64,000 nucleotides of DNA from positions 1 through 64,000 of the forward strand of contig JAPFDH010000033.1 of NCBI GenBank assembly GCA_026169045.1, written 5' to 3'. Positions 26,150-35,976 of the stretch are shown piece after piece; positions within the stretch are counted from its first letter, which is position 1; every line of letters begins with the position of its first letter. The stretch comes from Lachnospiraceae bacterium. Lineage in GTDB: Bacteria; Bacillota; Clostridia; Lachnospirales; Lachnospiraceae. A program made the position numbers and the translations under genes. The notes under the pieces are model-generated. The model saw nothing but the letters and a program-made list of their open reading frames with translations. It was not told the origin of the DNA and did not search any database.

Positions 26150-26698
26150 ATGGATTATAACGAAGAGTATGATTATTTTCAATCGTTTTTACAACCGGAT
26201 GAACATATATTATGGCATGGAAAACCTGGTTCCGGAAAAATGTATTCATATGGAAAAATTCCAATCTTTTTTGGAGTGATTTGGCTGATTATATCGTTGG
26301 TTTTAGTAATTGCGGCTTTTATTAGTACAAATATTGTTATGATTTTATGCTCCGTTCCATTTTTGCTGATCGGTTTTCTTATGACTTTTGGAGAAATGAT
26401 AAGAAAACATAAAAATAAGGGGAAAATATTTTATACCATAACGGATAGTCGTCTGCTCATCCGAGAGGGGGACGAAATTAAAATTTTTACTGCCGATATG
26501 CTTACGCCAATGCAAATTCATATAAATAAAAATGGTACGGGGACAATTTATTTTGAAAGAACCTATTATTCGACTAAAAACAACAGCCCGTATAATTGGA
26601 TATGTGCTTTACAAAATCTTTCCGATGTAAGTCAGGCTCAAAGTGCGTTGACTACCATGCTTTCCCAAAAAAGAGGAACAACCGGAACATTCTTTTAA
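26150..26698 (+). CDS. Two-helix membrane protein with PH-like domain
   Basis: A 182-residue protein beginning with an acidic segment and HILWHGKPGSGK, then two adjacent transmembrane helices (about residues 43-65 and 68-87). A soluble beta-rich C-terminal half (YTITDSRLLIREGDEIKIF) looks like a bacterial PH domain. The ATG at 26150 is chosen because AAAGGAG ends 9 bases upstream. The reading frame stays open about 20 codons beyond the stop. No specific function is known. Confidence 0.65.
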   Translation: MDYNEEYDYFQSFLQPDEHILWHGKPGSGKMYSYGKIPIFFGVIWLIISLVLVIAAFISTNIVMILCSVPFLLIGFLMTFGEMIRKHKNKGKIFYTITDSRLLIREGDEIKIFTADMLTPMQIHINKNGTGTIYFERTYYSTKNNSPYNWICALQNLSDVSQAQSALTTMLSQKRGTTGTFF

Positions 26699-26813
26699 TT
26701 TGACTTTTGGGGTAGTGATATCGGAAGTAATATTATTGAAGCAACAGATATAGGTGTATAAGATTCAGGTATAAAAAAGATAGAAGGGGTTTAAAGTCAG
26801 AAACGGTGGGAAT

Positions 26814-27290
26814 ATGAAGAATGCAATAATAGGTAGAGTTTGTTTTCGACTAATGGGAGTGCTCGTGTTGATTCTCGGTATCCGTATGATTGGAGAGGGA
26901 ATATATAATTATATTGATGAACACAATCAGAAAAACTGGGTATTCACAACAGCTTATGTGATAGATATATCCAGTGATTATTCGGGTACCGGACATAACA
27001 GAAGAATTAATTATGACATTATGTATCAGTATGAAGTAGATGGAAAAGAGTATTCCGGTGAACTTTATAACAGAAGCAAGGCAATGGAATTGGGTGATAC
27101 GGTTAAAATAAAATATGATCCGGATACACCGGAACATTCTACGGATATCCTGGCTCCCAGTCTCAAAAATTTAATTATATTTTTGGTATGTGGAGCACTA
27201 CTTACAACAATAGGCTTTTTCTTTTCCGGTATTTGGGCATTGATCAGTAAGGTACGTCGAAGAGGAGAAATGGAGGAGAACGTAGTGTGA
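26814..27290 (+). CDS. DUF3592 membrane protein
   Basis: A 158-residue protein with an N-terminal helix (about residues 11-31), a soluble central domain and a C-terminal helix (about 120-142). The central part, with YQYEVDGKEYSGELY and GDTVKIKYDPDTPEHS, is typical of DUF3592. The function is unknown. It follows another small membrane-protein gene and is followed by a terminator. Confidence 0.75.
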   Translation: MKNAIIGRVCFRLMGVLVLILGIRMIGEGIYNYIDEHNQKNWVFTTAYVIDISSDYSGTGHNRRINYDIMYQYEVDGKEYSGELYNRSKAMELGDTVKIKYDPDTPEHSTDILAPSLKNLIIFLVCGALLTTIGFFFSGIWALISKVRRRGEMEENVV

Positions 27291-27317
27291 GAGGGGAGAG
27301 AAAATCTCCCCTATTTA
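27291..27317 (+). terminator. Intrinsic terminator
   Basis: AGGGGAGA pairs with TCTCCCCT across a short loop, then TATTTATTT. It lies directly after the DUF3592 stop. Confidence 0.75.
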
Positions 27318-27320
27318 TTT

Positions 27321-27413
27321 GCGCGCAGACAATGAGCCGTGTGCGGATGCTTGTATACGCATACGGCGACTGTCCGCGAACGTGAGAAACTCGCAAAGAG
27401 TGTTTCTCATCGT
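27321..27413 (-). repeat. Repeat family A, copy 2
   Basis: A complete ~93-bp copy. Its CGATGAGAAAC end overlaps the 3' end of the minus-strand URO-D-like gene and provides the stop codon (CGA TGA at 27407-27412). It shares over 85% of positions by eye with the copies at 49694 and 40163. Confidence 0.88.
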
Positions 27414-28459
27414 TTTTCATGATACGACATCATTTTTTGTTTTCCATATGACAATGACTCATCCAGTAAAGCTTTTAAAGAATCAATAGGGCAGTCTTCT
27501 GTCAGACCATTTCCACATGTTAACATAAAGCGTCCATTTTTTCGGGCATAGGTGTCAATCATATGGCGTACCTCTGCCCGTACATCTTCCGGAGTTCCAA
27601 ACGGGATTATTCGTTGTACATCAAAACCGGCCCAGATACAGATCTGGTCACCATATAATTCAGCAATTTTTTTCTCTTCCATCGTGTATTTTTGTATTGG
27701 ATGAATCACATCTAAACCAATTTCTATAAAATGCGGTAAATAAAGCTCAATATTGCCACAGGTATGAAGCCAGAAGTGCATTCCGAGAGAATGCGCTTTT
27801 TCTATTATTTTTTTATAATATGGTTTAAAAAATTCCACAAAGATTTCTTCTGAAAAAAAAGGAGCATTCTGTGTACCAATATCATCGGAAGTAAAGATTG
27901 CATCAACAAGAAGTTCTGACTTACAGCGTTCAATAATCCTCATATAAAAATCACATAGTTTGTCAAAAAATTTATGTACTTCATCTGGATATAGATAAAA
28001 ATCGGTTAATGCATTTTCCATCCCCCTCAATGACCAAAGGCGTTCAAAAAAACAATACCACCAGTGTGCGATTTTATATCGAGAATCATTTATTCCTTTG
28101 TGGGGAAAAAGATTTACGTAATCAGGATTAGGAAAATGAGCAATAATATCATCCAGATCAGACCAGTCTTCAAGGAATACTTGTGCGTCCAATCCGGCAG
28201 ATAAAGAGAATGAGGCTGTTTTATACAAAAACTTGTAATCCGGGTCATCGTCAGGAGCCTGATTAATATCGGGCATCCGGATAGAAATAATTTGAGCGTC
28301 ACAGGGGTACTCGTTCAAAAGCTGCTGTGCTTTTTCTTTATTTTCTCCAAATACAGAAGGCGAAGACCAGAAATTATAAATCATAGGAATGCGATCACCT
28401 GCTTGTTTTCCCTCAATGACTTGTCTCATTTGTGCAGCAGTGAATGGTGCGTTTTTCAT
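27407..28459 (-). CDS. URO-D/MtaA-like methyltransferase-family protein
   Basis: A 350-residue protein of the uroporphyrinogen decarboxylase fold. A HTCG motif (about residue 230, MHFWLHTCGNIELYLP) and a later LTCGNG (about 318) match the HxC...C zinc site of corrinoid:CoM-type methyltransferases (MtaA/MtbA) rather than haem-pathway HemE. The end FMLTCGNGLTED also fits. No corrinoid protein is adjacent. It is divergent from an AraC gene that probably controls it. Its stop codon lies inside a repeat element, so the native C-terminus may have been altered slightly. Confidence 0.8.
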   Translation of the reverse strand: MKNAPFTAAQMRQVIEGKQAGDRIPMIYNFWSSPSVFGENKEKAQQLLNEYPCDAQIISIRMPDINQAPDDDPDYKFLYKTASFSLSAGLDAQVFLEDWSDLDDIIAHFPNPDYVNLFPHKGINDSRYKIAHWWYCFFERLWSLRGMENALTDFYLYPDEVHKFFDKLCDFYMRIIERCKSELLVDAIFTSDDIGTQNAPFFSEEIFVEFFKPYYKKIIEKAHSLGMHFWLHTCGNIELYLPHFIEIGLDVIHPIQKYTMEEKKIAELYGDQICIWAGFDVQRIIPFGTPEDVRAEVRHMIDTYARKNGRFMLTCGNGLTEDCPIDSLKALLDESLSYGKQKMMSYHEKR

Positions 28460-28582
28460 ATTGAATCATCAACTCCCTTCTTTTATAATAATCATAGTAT
28501 AATGTAGAATAAAAGAAAATATAATGCATAAAATCCTTATTTTATGTACTAATTCATGGATTTAATCAGGGAGATTCCAGAT

Positions 28583-29356
28583 ATGTTAAAAGCATTTTCA
28601 CCGGAACTGGTTTCCGCAATACAGTTAACAAAGAATAATAGTCCTGTTACGCGTCAATCCCATGGGAAACGTATTGCTAAGTATTATGAACTGGAATTAA
28701 TTGTGGAAGGATCAGGGGCTATTATCACAAATAAGAATGTATTGAAAACATTGGCAGGACGTCTGTTTATTCGTATGCCAGGAATGAAATTGGAGGGAAT
28801 TACCCCGTATTTTTCTTATTATATTGTGTTTTCTGATTCCAGTGGTGAATTGGAGAAGATATCGATGCCTCTTTATATGGAAAATATGGAGTTCTTAACA
28901 ATTTATTTTAAAACAATCCGCAAAAATTTTCTTTATCCGGACAGTAGTAGTGAATTAGAAATTAAAGCATGTATTTTACAAATAATTGCAGCGATTATAC
29001 GTAAGCAAAACAGTGAAAAAAATCCTGTAGTGGAAAAATCGATACAATACATCTACAACCACATTAATCAACCGTTATCGGTTTCAGTCCTGGCACAGAA
29101 ATCAGGATATAGTCTCAACCATTATACAAACATATTTAAAATGGTTATGAATGAACCGCCATCTGAGTTTATCCGGCGTTGCAAAATTCGAAGGGCTTGT
29201 GAGTTGTTGGAAGAAACAGAAGATACCTTAGAAAAAATTGCACAAGAGTGTGGCTTTTTCAATATGTCCTATTTTTTCCGCACATTTAAACAGTTTCAGG
29301 GAGAAACACCCAATAAATATAGACAGAAACTTCAAAATTATAAGGGGATTGTATAG
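28583..29356 (+). CDS. AraC-family transcriptional regulator
   Basis: A 257-residue regulator. The N-terminal half is a divergent cupin-like sensor; the C-terminal 100 residues hold two helix-turn-helix motifs (VSVLAQKSGYSLNHYTNIFK and LEKIAQECGFFNMSYFFRTFK). The start at 28583 is chosen because GGGAG lies 8 bases upstream; the in-frame ATG at 28556 has none. It is divergent from the URO-D-like gene (124 bp) and precedes the cupin gene, so those two are likely targets. Confidence 0.88.
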   Translation: MLKAFSPELVSAIQLTKNNSPVTRQSHGKRIAKYYELELIVEGSGAIITNKNVLKTLAGRLFIRMPGMKLEGITPYFSYYIVFSDSSGELEKISMPLYMENMEFLTIYFKTIRKNFLYPDSSSELEIKACILQIIAAIIRKQNSEKNPVVEKSIQYIYNHINQPLSVSVLAQKSGYSLNHYTNIFKMVMNEPPSEFIRRCKIRRACELLEETEDTLEKIAQECGFFNMSYFFRTFKQFQGETPNKYRQKLQNYKGIV

Positions 29357-29460
29357 GAGTGATATAGTATTAAAGATTACTTATAGGTATGAGAAAAAAT
29401 GATGTGTCCTTTTTGCGTACCGTTCATACTATAGTATGAAAATATTTTTAAGAGGCTAAA

Positions 29461-29907
29461 ATGAATCAAAATAGAGGATGCAATAGAAATTTGAATGTGA
29501 GAGATTGCGGTCCAGAGCCAATGATCGCCAATTTGGATTCTTTGGTGAAGCAAAATTCCAATTATCGCACTGCATTATGGACAGGAGAAAATTTACAGGT
29601 TACAATGATGTGCATACCGGTCGGTGGTGAAATTGGTTTGGAGATACATGAAAATTTGGATCAGTTTATTGGTATTGTAGAGGGATGCGCATTGGTGAGA
29701 ATGGGAAAACGTAAAAATGCATTGACCTGTCAACGTAAGGTCAATAATGAGTTTTCTGTTCTTATTCCATCGGATACATGGCATAATATAATTAATATTG
29801 GCTGTACTCCATTAAAATTATATTCCATATATGCACCGCCGCAGCATCCATTTGGTACGGTTCAGAAGACAAAAGAGGAAGCGCAAAGGGATGAGGAAAA
29901 TTATTAA
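29461..29907 (+). CDS. Cupin-domain protein
   Basis: A 148-residue single-domain cupin. Motif 1 reads GGEIGLEIHENLDQFIGIVEG, providing His and Glu metal ligands, and motif 2 is PSDTWHNIINIG. The family resembles small cupins annotated as mannose-6-phosphate-isomerase-like or YhaK-like, without known substrate. A weak AGAGG site precedes the ATG. It is likely transcribed on its own or from the AraC gene. Confidence 0.82.
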   Translation: MNQNRGCNRNLNVRDCGPEPMIANLDSLVKQNSNYRTALWTGENLQVTMMCIPVGGEIGLEIHENLDQFIGIVEGCALVRMGKRKNALTCQRKVNNEFSVLIPSDTWHNIINIGCTPLKLYSIYAPPQHPFGTVQKTKEEAQRDEENY

Positions 29908-29936
29908 ATAATAAATCATATGATTTGATAATATTA

Positions 29937-30794
29937 TTATGAAAGTGGAAAATCAGGATATTCATATTCAAAAGAAGCCTGATTGGTTTCAAAGGAGAAA
30001 AGTGTTTGTGCATCCTGCCGGAAACAGTAGGATGCGCAACAGGATACACTCTCTGATATGGTTCGCTTCATTGCTCCTTTTACAGGTGCAAGAAGGGGAT
30101 GCGCATGACTTTCCAGCAATTTGGCTGATAAGATCCAGTTTTTTTGTTGAATCACAATTTCTCGGTTTTTAATTTTGACTATTTTTGCGCCCAGATAAGT
30201 GGCCAAGCGGTATTCGTTATTGTTCCAGTGTATGATGGCAATCACTCCGGTAAAGTGAAAGAAGCCCATAGGAATATGAGCAACACTGATCATCAGAGAC
30301 CCATTTTGAAAGAAGCATTGCGTCCAGATATAATGTTTGGGAAATGAGTATCCCCGGTCTCCTTCGATATAGCCTATTCCGTCTGTAAAAGTATAGCGAA
30401 TGCCTTGGATCGTTAAAGATCCATGAACAGAATGACGCATACTAAGAACGCTGTGACGGCATTGCATAAAAGGAAGATAGTGAAAGGGCCCCATAATATC
30501 GTAGCGGATGGGGGAGAGGGTATTGAAACGAAGGAAGCCAAAAGCACAGCAATCGGAAGTGCGGATGGAGAGGCGAATCCCGTCTTGTCCAAAGTAGTTT
30601 TGAGCAATGGAGATAGGAAACGAATGATTGGAAAGAGTATGATATGGAAACGAAAGATTCCAGGCACCGTCGTTGGTAATCAGTTGAATGGAGCAGGAGG
30701 AGCCGGATTTGGACTTATGGTAGGCCGGAATAATAGCCAGCGTTTGCGTTTCCGATTGGCATTTAAAATACCAACCATAAAAATATTGATACAT
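29937..30794 (-). CDS. Tocopherol-cyclase-like protein
   Basis: A 285-residue protein with YFYGWYFKCQ and TLAIIPAYH at the N-terminus, and WTQCFFQNGSLMISVAHIPMG and VKGAMKRTISESV later. This pattern is that of the tocopherol-cyclase-like (Pfam14249) proteins found in anaerobic Firmicutes. These bacteria do not make tocopherol, so the substrate is unknown; a lipid-binding or carotenoid/lipocalin-like fold is plausible. The start at 30794 follows AAAGGAG. It lies between the cupin gene (convergent) and another AraC regulator transcribed in the same direction. Confidence 0.75.
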   Translation of the reverse strand: MYQYFYGWYFKCQSETQTLAIIPAYHKSKSGSSCSIQLITNDGAWNLSFPYHTLSNHSFPISIAQNYFGQDGIRLSIRTSDCCAFGFLRFNTLSPIRYDIMGPFHYLPFMQCRHSVLSMRHSVHGSLTIQGIRYTFTDGIGYIEGDRGYSFPKHYIWTQCFFQNGSLMISVAHIPMGFFHFTGVIAIIHWNNNEYRLATYLGAKIVKIKNREIVIQQKNWILSAKLLESHAHPLLAPVKGAMKRTISESVSCCASYCFRQDAQTLFSFETNQASFEYEYPDFPLS

Positions 30795-30872
30795 GAAAAC
30801 TCCTTTCATTGACCAAATTGATTTTCTCTAGTGTTGCCCGATGAAAAGAGTATATTCAAAATGAAAAAAGAA

Positions 30873-32060
30873 TTATTCCATGAAACGTTTGCGATAGGAG
30901 GAAGGGGTTATTCCATATTCTCTTTTAAAAACTTTGGTAAAATAATTGGCATCAGGAATACCGACAAGGGTGCTGATGGCTTGAATGGACAGGGGGGTAG
31001 AGGTAAGAAGATGTGCCGCTTGTTCGGTACGTATTCGATTGAGATAATGTAACGGTGTAAAACCGGTTTGCTTATGAAAGATGGTAGTTAAATGGTTTGG
31101 GGATATGTGAAATTCCCTGGCCAATTGTGCTGTTGTCAGATTTTGAGAGTATTGACTTTTTATATAGTGGATGACATTGAAAACCAGCGGGCTCATACAG
31201 CCCGCTTTTTGTGTTTGAATTTGATGGCAGAAGGAAGTGACCATTTTTTCTTTTGCTAAAAAAATAGCATCGACTGTTTTCGCTTTTTGGGTAGCGATGG
31301 TATTTTCTCTGGATAATTGATGAATAATGAAGGGAGGAAGACCGGCCTCTAAAGCAGCGATGCGAACCATCGTGCGGACGATGGCAGAGGCGATCCGTTC
31401 ATTTTCCAAAGTAGTCCCCAGTGCTTTGAGTGATTGAAAACTGCGTTGCTGTTGACGCAGATATTGAAGGGCCTGTGTGGTGTTGCCTTTTTCAATGGCA
31501 TCCATAAAGGCCTTTTCTGTGAGGTAGTGTTTTTGGATTTGCTGGGAATGGTTCAGCTGAAATGGAAGTTCTTCAAAGGAGAGAACGGAAGGAGTGGCAT
31601 TTATGGTTTCTGTCAAAGGATTTTGCGAAATACAGCCGTTTATGGAAAGAAACTGGGTGATAATCCGAAGAGCAAATGACTCCGACAGAACGGGAAATTG
31701 GCTGTAATAGGAAAGAAGTTCCTGAAAACGGCCGGATGGCAGGGAGAGCTGTTTCAATAAATGAATGCAGTCATATTTGGAAAATAAACGGGGACAAAAA
31801 GGTCCGGCAGCTAAAGGTCCCAACGGAGTTATGCAAAGAAAAAAGTGAACACATAATTCATCTTGAATATGGTAGATGGTATTGGGGGAAAGCTGTTTAA
31901 AGAAAATAGACAGAGTTTGGGGATGAAAAAATTTTTGGATTGGAAGAAGAATATTGGTATCACAGAAATTCTGGATTTCTTTTTCATGATTGAGAAGTTG
32001 GATGGGAAATTGAAAAATGTTTTCAATAAGGGTTTTTGTGTGTTGAAATGTTTGATCCAT
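30873..32060 (-). CDS. AraC-family regulator with long N-terminal domain
   Basis: A 395-residue regulator. About 290 N-terminal residues form a PocR-like or YSIRK-type sensor region with MDAIEKGNTTQALQYLRQQ. The C-terminal AraC domain contains LTTAQLAREFHISPNHLTTIFH and IQAISTLVGIPDANYFTKVFKREYG. AGGAGG precedes the ATG. It shares this layout with the regulator at 40332-41561. It is divergent from the GH2 gene at 32205 and probably controls it. Confidence 0.88.
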   Translation of the reverse strand: MDQTFQHTKTLIENIFQFPIQLLNHEKEIQNFCDTNILLPIQKFFHPQTLSIFFKQLSPNTIYHIQDELCVHFFLCITPLGPLAAGPFCPRLFSKYDCIHLLKQLSLPSGRFQELLSYYSQFPVLSESFALRIITQFLSINGCISQNPLTETINATPSVLSFEELPFQLNHSQQIQKHYLTEKAFMDAIEKGNTTQALQYLRQQQRSFQSLKALGTTLENERIASAIVRTMVRIAALEAGLPPFIIHQLSRENTIATQKAKTVDAIFLAKEKMVTSFCHQIQTQKAGCMSPLVFNVIHYIKSQYSQNLTTAQLAREFHISPNHLTTIFHKQTGFTPLHYLNRIRTEQAAHLLTSTPLSIQAISTLVGIPDANYFTKVFKREYGITPSSYRKRFME

Positions 32061-32204
32061 TATAAATCCTCCTGACAGAATATAAAATAGCGGGTGATAC
32101 GAGAATCGTTCTATTTAAATAGTTTTATTCTATCATAAAAAGGAAATATGGTGTAAAATAAAAGCAATATTTCGCAGGAGATCATACAAAAAGGAGGGAA
32201 TATA

Positions 32205-34418
32205 GTGAAACAGTATTTGAATGAACATTGGAAATTCGGGAAAATTCCGAATGGTAAAATGACAAAGAATGTGCTGGATAAAGAAGAGATGCCCATGGAA
32301 TATGAGGAAGTTAATTTGCCTCATACCTGGTATAAAGACGGAGAAGCCTATCAGGGGATGGCTGTTTACAAAAAATCGATCCGAGTGGAAACAGTTGTAC
32401 AGAAACGGATTTTTTTGACTTTTGAAGCAGCGGATCGCTGGTGTCAGGTATTTGTGAACAGGAATTTTGCGGGAGAACATAAAGGGGGATATGCGGCATT
32501 TACATTTGAGATTACAGATTTTTGTAAGGAACAGCAGGATAATGAAATTATAGTATTTGTGGATAATCGAAGCTATAATGAAATTTCTCCATTGTCCGGT
32601 GATTTTACGGTATACGGAGGATTGTATCGTGGTGTTTATTTGACGGTTACCGATGAGGTTTGCTTTGATCGTACTTTTTGGGGCACCTGTGGTGTTGTGG
32701 TTCAGGCAGATGTAAAAGAAAACGAGGGATGGGTCATTATTGATCCCCATGTTTTGGGAAAGGCAAACGAAAATATTTTTTATCAGATAACAGATCCGGC
32801 TAAAAATGTGATTTTGGAATGTAGTATGCCGGTAGAGAAATGTGTGTTAAAAATAACGGATCCGATTTTGTGGGATGGAATGGAAAATCCCTCCTGTTAT
32901 CACTTAAGAGCGGTTTTACGGCAGAATGAAAAAGAGTTGGATTGGGTAGAGAGATCTTTTGGATTTCGTAAAGTAGAACTTTCAGCAACTCATGGTTTCT
33001 TTTTAAACGGCAAAAAATTCAAGCTAAATGGTGTTGCCAAACATCAGGATTTTGATGGTGTTTTTTGTGCAGTGACAGAAGAACATTGCAGAAAGGATTT
33101 GGATACGATTTTGGATATAGGAGCCAATAGTGTCCGTTTGTCTCATTATCAGCATCCGCAATCCATGTATGATTTATGTGACGAGAATGGATTAGTGGTC
33201 TGGGCAGAAATTCCCATGTTGAAATTTTTGGACGAAAAGGAGTTATTTGAAAATGCCTGTCAGCAGATGAAAGAGCTCATTTATCAAAATATGCATCATC
33301 CGTCCATTTGTTTTTGGGGAATCCAAAATGAAATTGCAATTTTTGGAGAGAATGAGGCGATGTATGAAAAGATGGGACAGTTGCGTGATCTGGTGGAAGA
33401 ATTGGATTCTACCCGTCTGAGTGCATGTGCCAATCTATACTGCGTAAAGCCGGAAAGTAAGTTGAATCGTGTGACAAAAGCAGTAGGATATAATATATAT
33501 TTTGGATGGTATTATGGGGACATGAAAGATAATGCTATATTTATTGAAGAGTTCCATAGGAAGAATCCGGATGTTGCCTTGGGTATTACAGAATATGGAG
33601 TGGATTGTAATCTTGCATTTCATTCCGATAATCCCAAAGTAAAAGATTATTCTGAGGAATATCAGGCATTGTATCATGAAACGGTATATCCCATTTTCAA
33701 AAAGCAAGAGTACATATGGGGAAGTTTTATCTGGAATCTTTTTGATTTTGGAAGTGCGATCCGTGATGAGGGCGGTACAAAGTATAGAAATTGTAAAGGA
33801 CTTGTCAGTTATGACCGTAACGTGAAAAAGGATGCTTTTTATTACTATAAGGCGCAATGGTCAAAGGATCCTTTTGTCAAAATTGCTGGCAGTCGTTTCA
33901 TTAACCATGAACAAAGAATGATAACTGTAAAAGTATATTCCAATCAAAAAGAAGTGACACTTCGTACCGACGGATATGTACAAAAGCAATTGTCGGATAC
34001 AGGAGTCTTTGTATTTGAAAATGTTCCGTTGGCATTGGGAATGCATAAAATAGAAGCATACAGCAAAGATCAAAATGATCAGGTATTTTTGTGTGGAACA
34101 ACAGAGGCGGATGCATCTTATATCTATGTGGATCGTAATCCGGGAATCAATGTGAAAAACTGGTTTGAGGATGCAGCCCAAGAAGAAAAACTCTTTCCAA
34201 CAGGTTTTTATTCTATCCGTGACTGCGGAGATGATCTGGTGCAAAATAAACAGGTTATGAATGTAATTTCTGAGTTTTCCAGGAAATTGGCTGATCAATT
34301 GATGGAAAGAAAGGGCAAACTGCCGTTGGAACGTATTCTGAGTTATATGAAGAAGGACTTTAGCGATGAGGATTGCCGACGATTAAATGAAGATCTGATA
34401 AAGATTAAAAAAAATTAA
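32205..34418 (+). CDS. Glycoside hydrolase family 2 (beta-glucuronidase/galactosidase-like), copy 1
   Basis: A 737-residue cytoplasmic GH2 enzyme with the sandwich, immunoglobulin-like and TIM-barrel domains. The acid/base Glu is at about 376 (WGIQNEI) and the nucleophile Glu at about 463 (GITEYG). NCKG near residue 530 aligns with the NxKG motif that recognises glucuronate carboxylate in beta-glucuronidases, but related galactosidases share it. A C-terminal helical tail follows. It starts with GTG after AAGGAGGG. It is paralogous to the gene at 43199; specificity is inferred from the locus. Confidence 0.88.
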   Translation: MKQYLNEHWKFGKIPNGKMTKNVLDKEEMPMEYEEVNLPHTWYKDGEAYQGMAVYKKSIRVETVVQKRIFLTFEAADRWCQVFVNRNFAGEHKGGYAAFTFEITDFCKEQQDNEIIVFVDNRSYNEISPLSGDFTVYGGLYRGVYLTVTDEVCFDRTFWGTCGVVVQADVKENEGWVIIDPHVLGKANENIFYQITDPAKNVILECSMPVEKCVLKITDPILWDGMENPSCYHLRAVLRQNEKELDWVERSFGFRKVELSATHGFFLNGKKFKLNGVAKHQDFDGVFCAVTEEHCRKDLDTILDIGANSVRLSHYQHPQSMYDLCDENGLVVWAEIPMLKFLDEKELFENACQQMKELIYQNMHHPSICFWGIQNEIAIFGENEAMYEKMGQLRDLVEELDSTRLSACANLYCVKPESKLNRVTKAVGYNIYFGWYYGDMKDNAIFIEEFHRKNPDVALGITEYGVDCNLAFHSDNPKVKDYSEEYQALYHETVYPIFKKQEYIWGSFIWNLFDFGSAIRDEGGTKYRNCKGLVSYDRNVKKDAFYYYKAQWSKDPFVKIAGSRFINHEQRMITVKVYSNQKEVTLRTDGYVQKQLSDTGVFVFENVPLALGMHKIEAYSKDQNDQVFLCGTTEADASYIYVDRNPGINVKNWFEDAAQEEKLFPTGFYSIRDCGDDLVQNKQVMNVISEFSRKLADQLMERKGKLPLERILSYMKKDFSDEDCRRLNEDLIKIKKN

Positions 34419-34564
34419 GATTTTCCTATTTTTTCTATCCTGTGATATAATGCTATGAGTAGTCGTTGTTTGTTATGAATATATGATTATATGGACATGA
34501 CGAAAGAAGCAAGATGTACGGAAAAAAAGTCATCTTAGGTATAAAAGGAAAGGAATGGAAAAAA

Positions 34565-35944
34565 ATGGCTTCCCTATCTGGAAAAAGAAGTAAGTATGAA
34601 ATTGATATGTGTAATGGGACGATCATGGATAAATTGATATCATTTTCGTTGCCGCTTATGTTATCAGGAATTTTGCAGTTGATGTTTAATGCAGTGGATA
34701 TTGTTGTGGTAGGTAGATTCAGTGGCAGTGATGCATTGGCTGCGGTGGGATCTACGACTGCATTGATCAATATGTTTGTCAATCTTTTTATAGGAATTTC
34801 TTTGGGAGTTAATGTATTGGCTGCCCGCTTTTATGCCGCCGGTAGAGAAAAGGAGATGTCAGAAACGGTACATACCGCAATTATGTTTGCGCTGATCAGT
34901 GGTATCGTAATGAGTTTTGTGGGAATCGGATGCGCGAAAATAGTGTTGCAATGGATGGATACACCGGATAATGTTATTGATATGTCGACCCTCTATATGA
35001 GAATCTATTTTGTTGGCATGCCCTTTTTTATGCTTTACAATTATAGTGCCGCAGTGCTACGCGCAATCGGAGACACAAAGCGTCCCTTATTATTTCTTAT
35101 TATATCCGGTATGATTAATGCCGGATTAAATCTGATTCTGGTTATTGTATTTCATATGGGAGTGGCAGGTGTGGCTATAGCCACTGTGATAGCTCAGTTT
35201 ATTTCATGTGTGCTTGTGCTTCGCTGTCTTTGGAATGCAGAGGGAAGCTATCAGCTTCGGTTTTCAAAATTGACACTGAAATCCTTTTATCTGAAGCAAA
35301 TTTTTCAAGTAGGAATCCCGGCAGGAATACAGAGTGTTGTTATTAATTTCTCCAATGTACTTTTGCAGTCTTCCGTCAATTCTTTTGGATCAATCGCTAT
35401 GGCCGGATATACCGCAGCCAATAATATATTCGGATTTTTATATGTGGCTGTTAATTCTGTGACACAGGCATGTATGAGTTTTACCAGTCAGAATTACGGT
35501 GTGGCGAAAAAAAAGCGTATGGACCGGGTCCTTATTGATTGTGTAATTCTCTCGGTAGTTGTGGCTCTCGTTTTGGGAGGTGGTGCCTATATATTTGGTG
35601 ATAAGCTGCTGAGAATTTATACATCTGACAGCGAAGTAGTTCGCTGTGGAATGCAGATTTTGTTGTATACTACAGTGACTTATTTTATGTGCGGATTGAT
35701 GGATTTGCTGCCCGGATCCATGCGGGGAATGGGATATTCGCTGGTTCCCATGATTTTATCGATTGTAGGAACGGTGGGAATGAGAATTGTATGGATTTAT
35801 GGTGTGTTTCCAAGTCATCGTTCTCTGGATGTATTATTTATTTCTTATCCGGCATCTTGGATTATTACAATATTGATGCAGGTGGTGTGCTTTGTATTTG
35901 TACGTAAAAAGGTACATAAAATGATTGGAGAAGGAAATGACTAA
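34565..35944 (+). CDS. MATE-family efflux transporter
   Basis: A 459-residue protein with 12 predicted transmembrane segments in two pseudo-symmetric halves. Typical MATE segments include MLSGILQLMFNAVDIVVVGRFSG at the N-terminus, MAGYTAANNIFGFLYV and ACMSFTSQNYG in the middle. Transport would be driven by a sodium or proton gradient. The start at 34565 lies just after AAAGGAATGG; the upstream in-frame ATG (34514) adds a short basic extension not usual in the family. The SDR gene follows 32 bases later. Confidence 0.9.
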   Translation: MASLSGKRSKYEIDMCNGTIMDKLISFSLPLMLSGILQLMFNAVDIVVVGRFSGSDALAAVGSTTALINMFVNLFIGISLGVNVLAARFYAAGREKEMSETVHTAIMFALISGIVMSFVGIGCAKIVLQWMDTPDNVIDMSTLYMRIYFVGMPFFMLYNYSAAVLRAIGDTKRPLLFLIISGMINAGLNLILVIVFHMGVAGVAIATVIAQFISCVLVLRCLWNAEGSYQLRFSKLTLKSFYLKQIFQVGIPAGIQSVVINFSNVLLQSSVNSFGSIAMAGYTAANNIFGFLYVAVNSVTQACMSFTSQNYGVAKKKRMDRVLIDCVILSVVVALVLGGGAYIFGDKLLRIYTSDSEVVRCGMQILLYTTVTYFMCGLMDLLPGSMRGMGYSLVPMILSIVGTVGMRIVWIYGVFPSHRSLDVLFISYPASWIITILMQVVCFVFVRKKVHKMIGEGND

Positions 35945-35976
35945 CGGAAGAAAATACGAATGGAAGGAAGAGAAAA

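Noticed and set aside
26699-26761. Open continuation of about 20 codons after the PH-like protein
   Set aside because: It might hint at a truncated C-terminus, but no homologue could be compared, so I do not call a pseudogene.
30423-30812. 129-codon frame antisense to the tocopherol-cyclase-like gene
   Set aside because: It mirrors a well-supported gene on the other strand.
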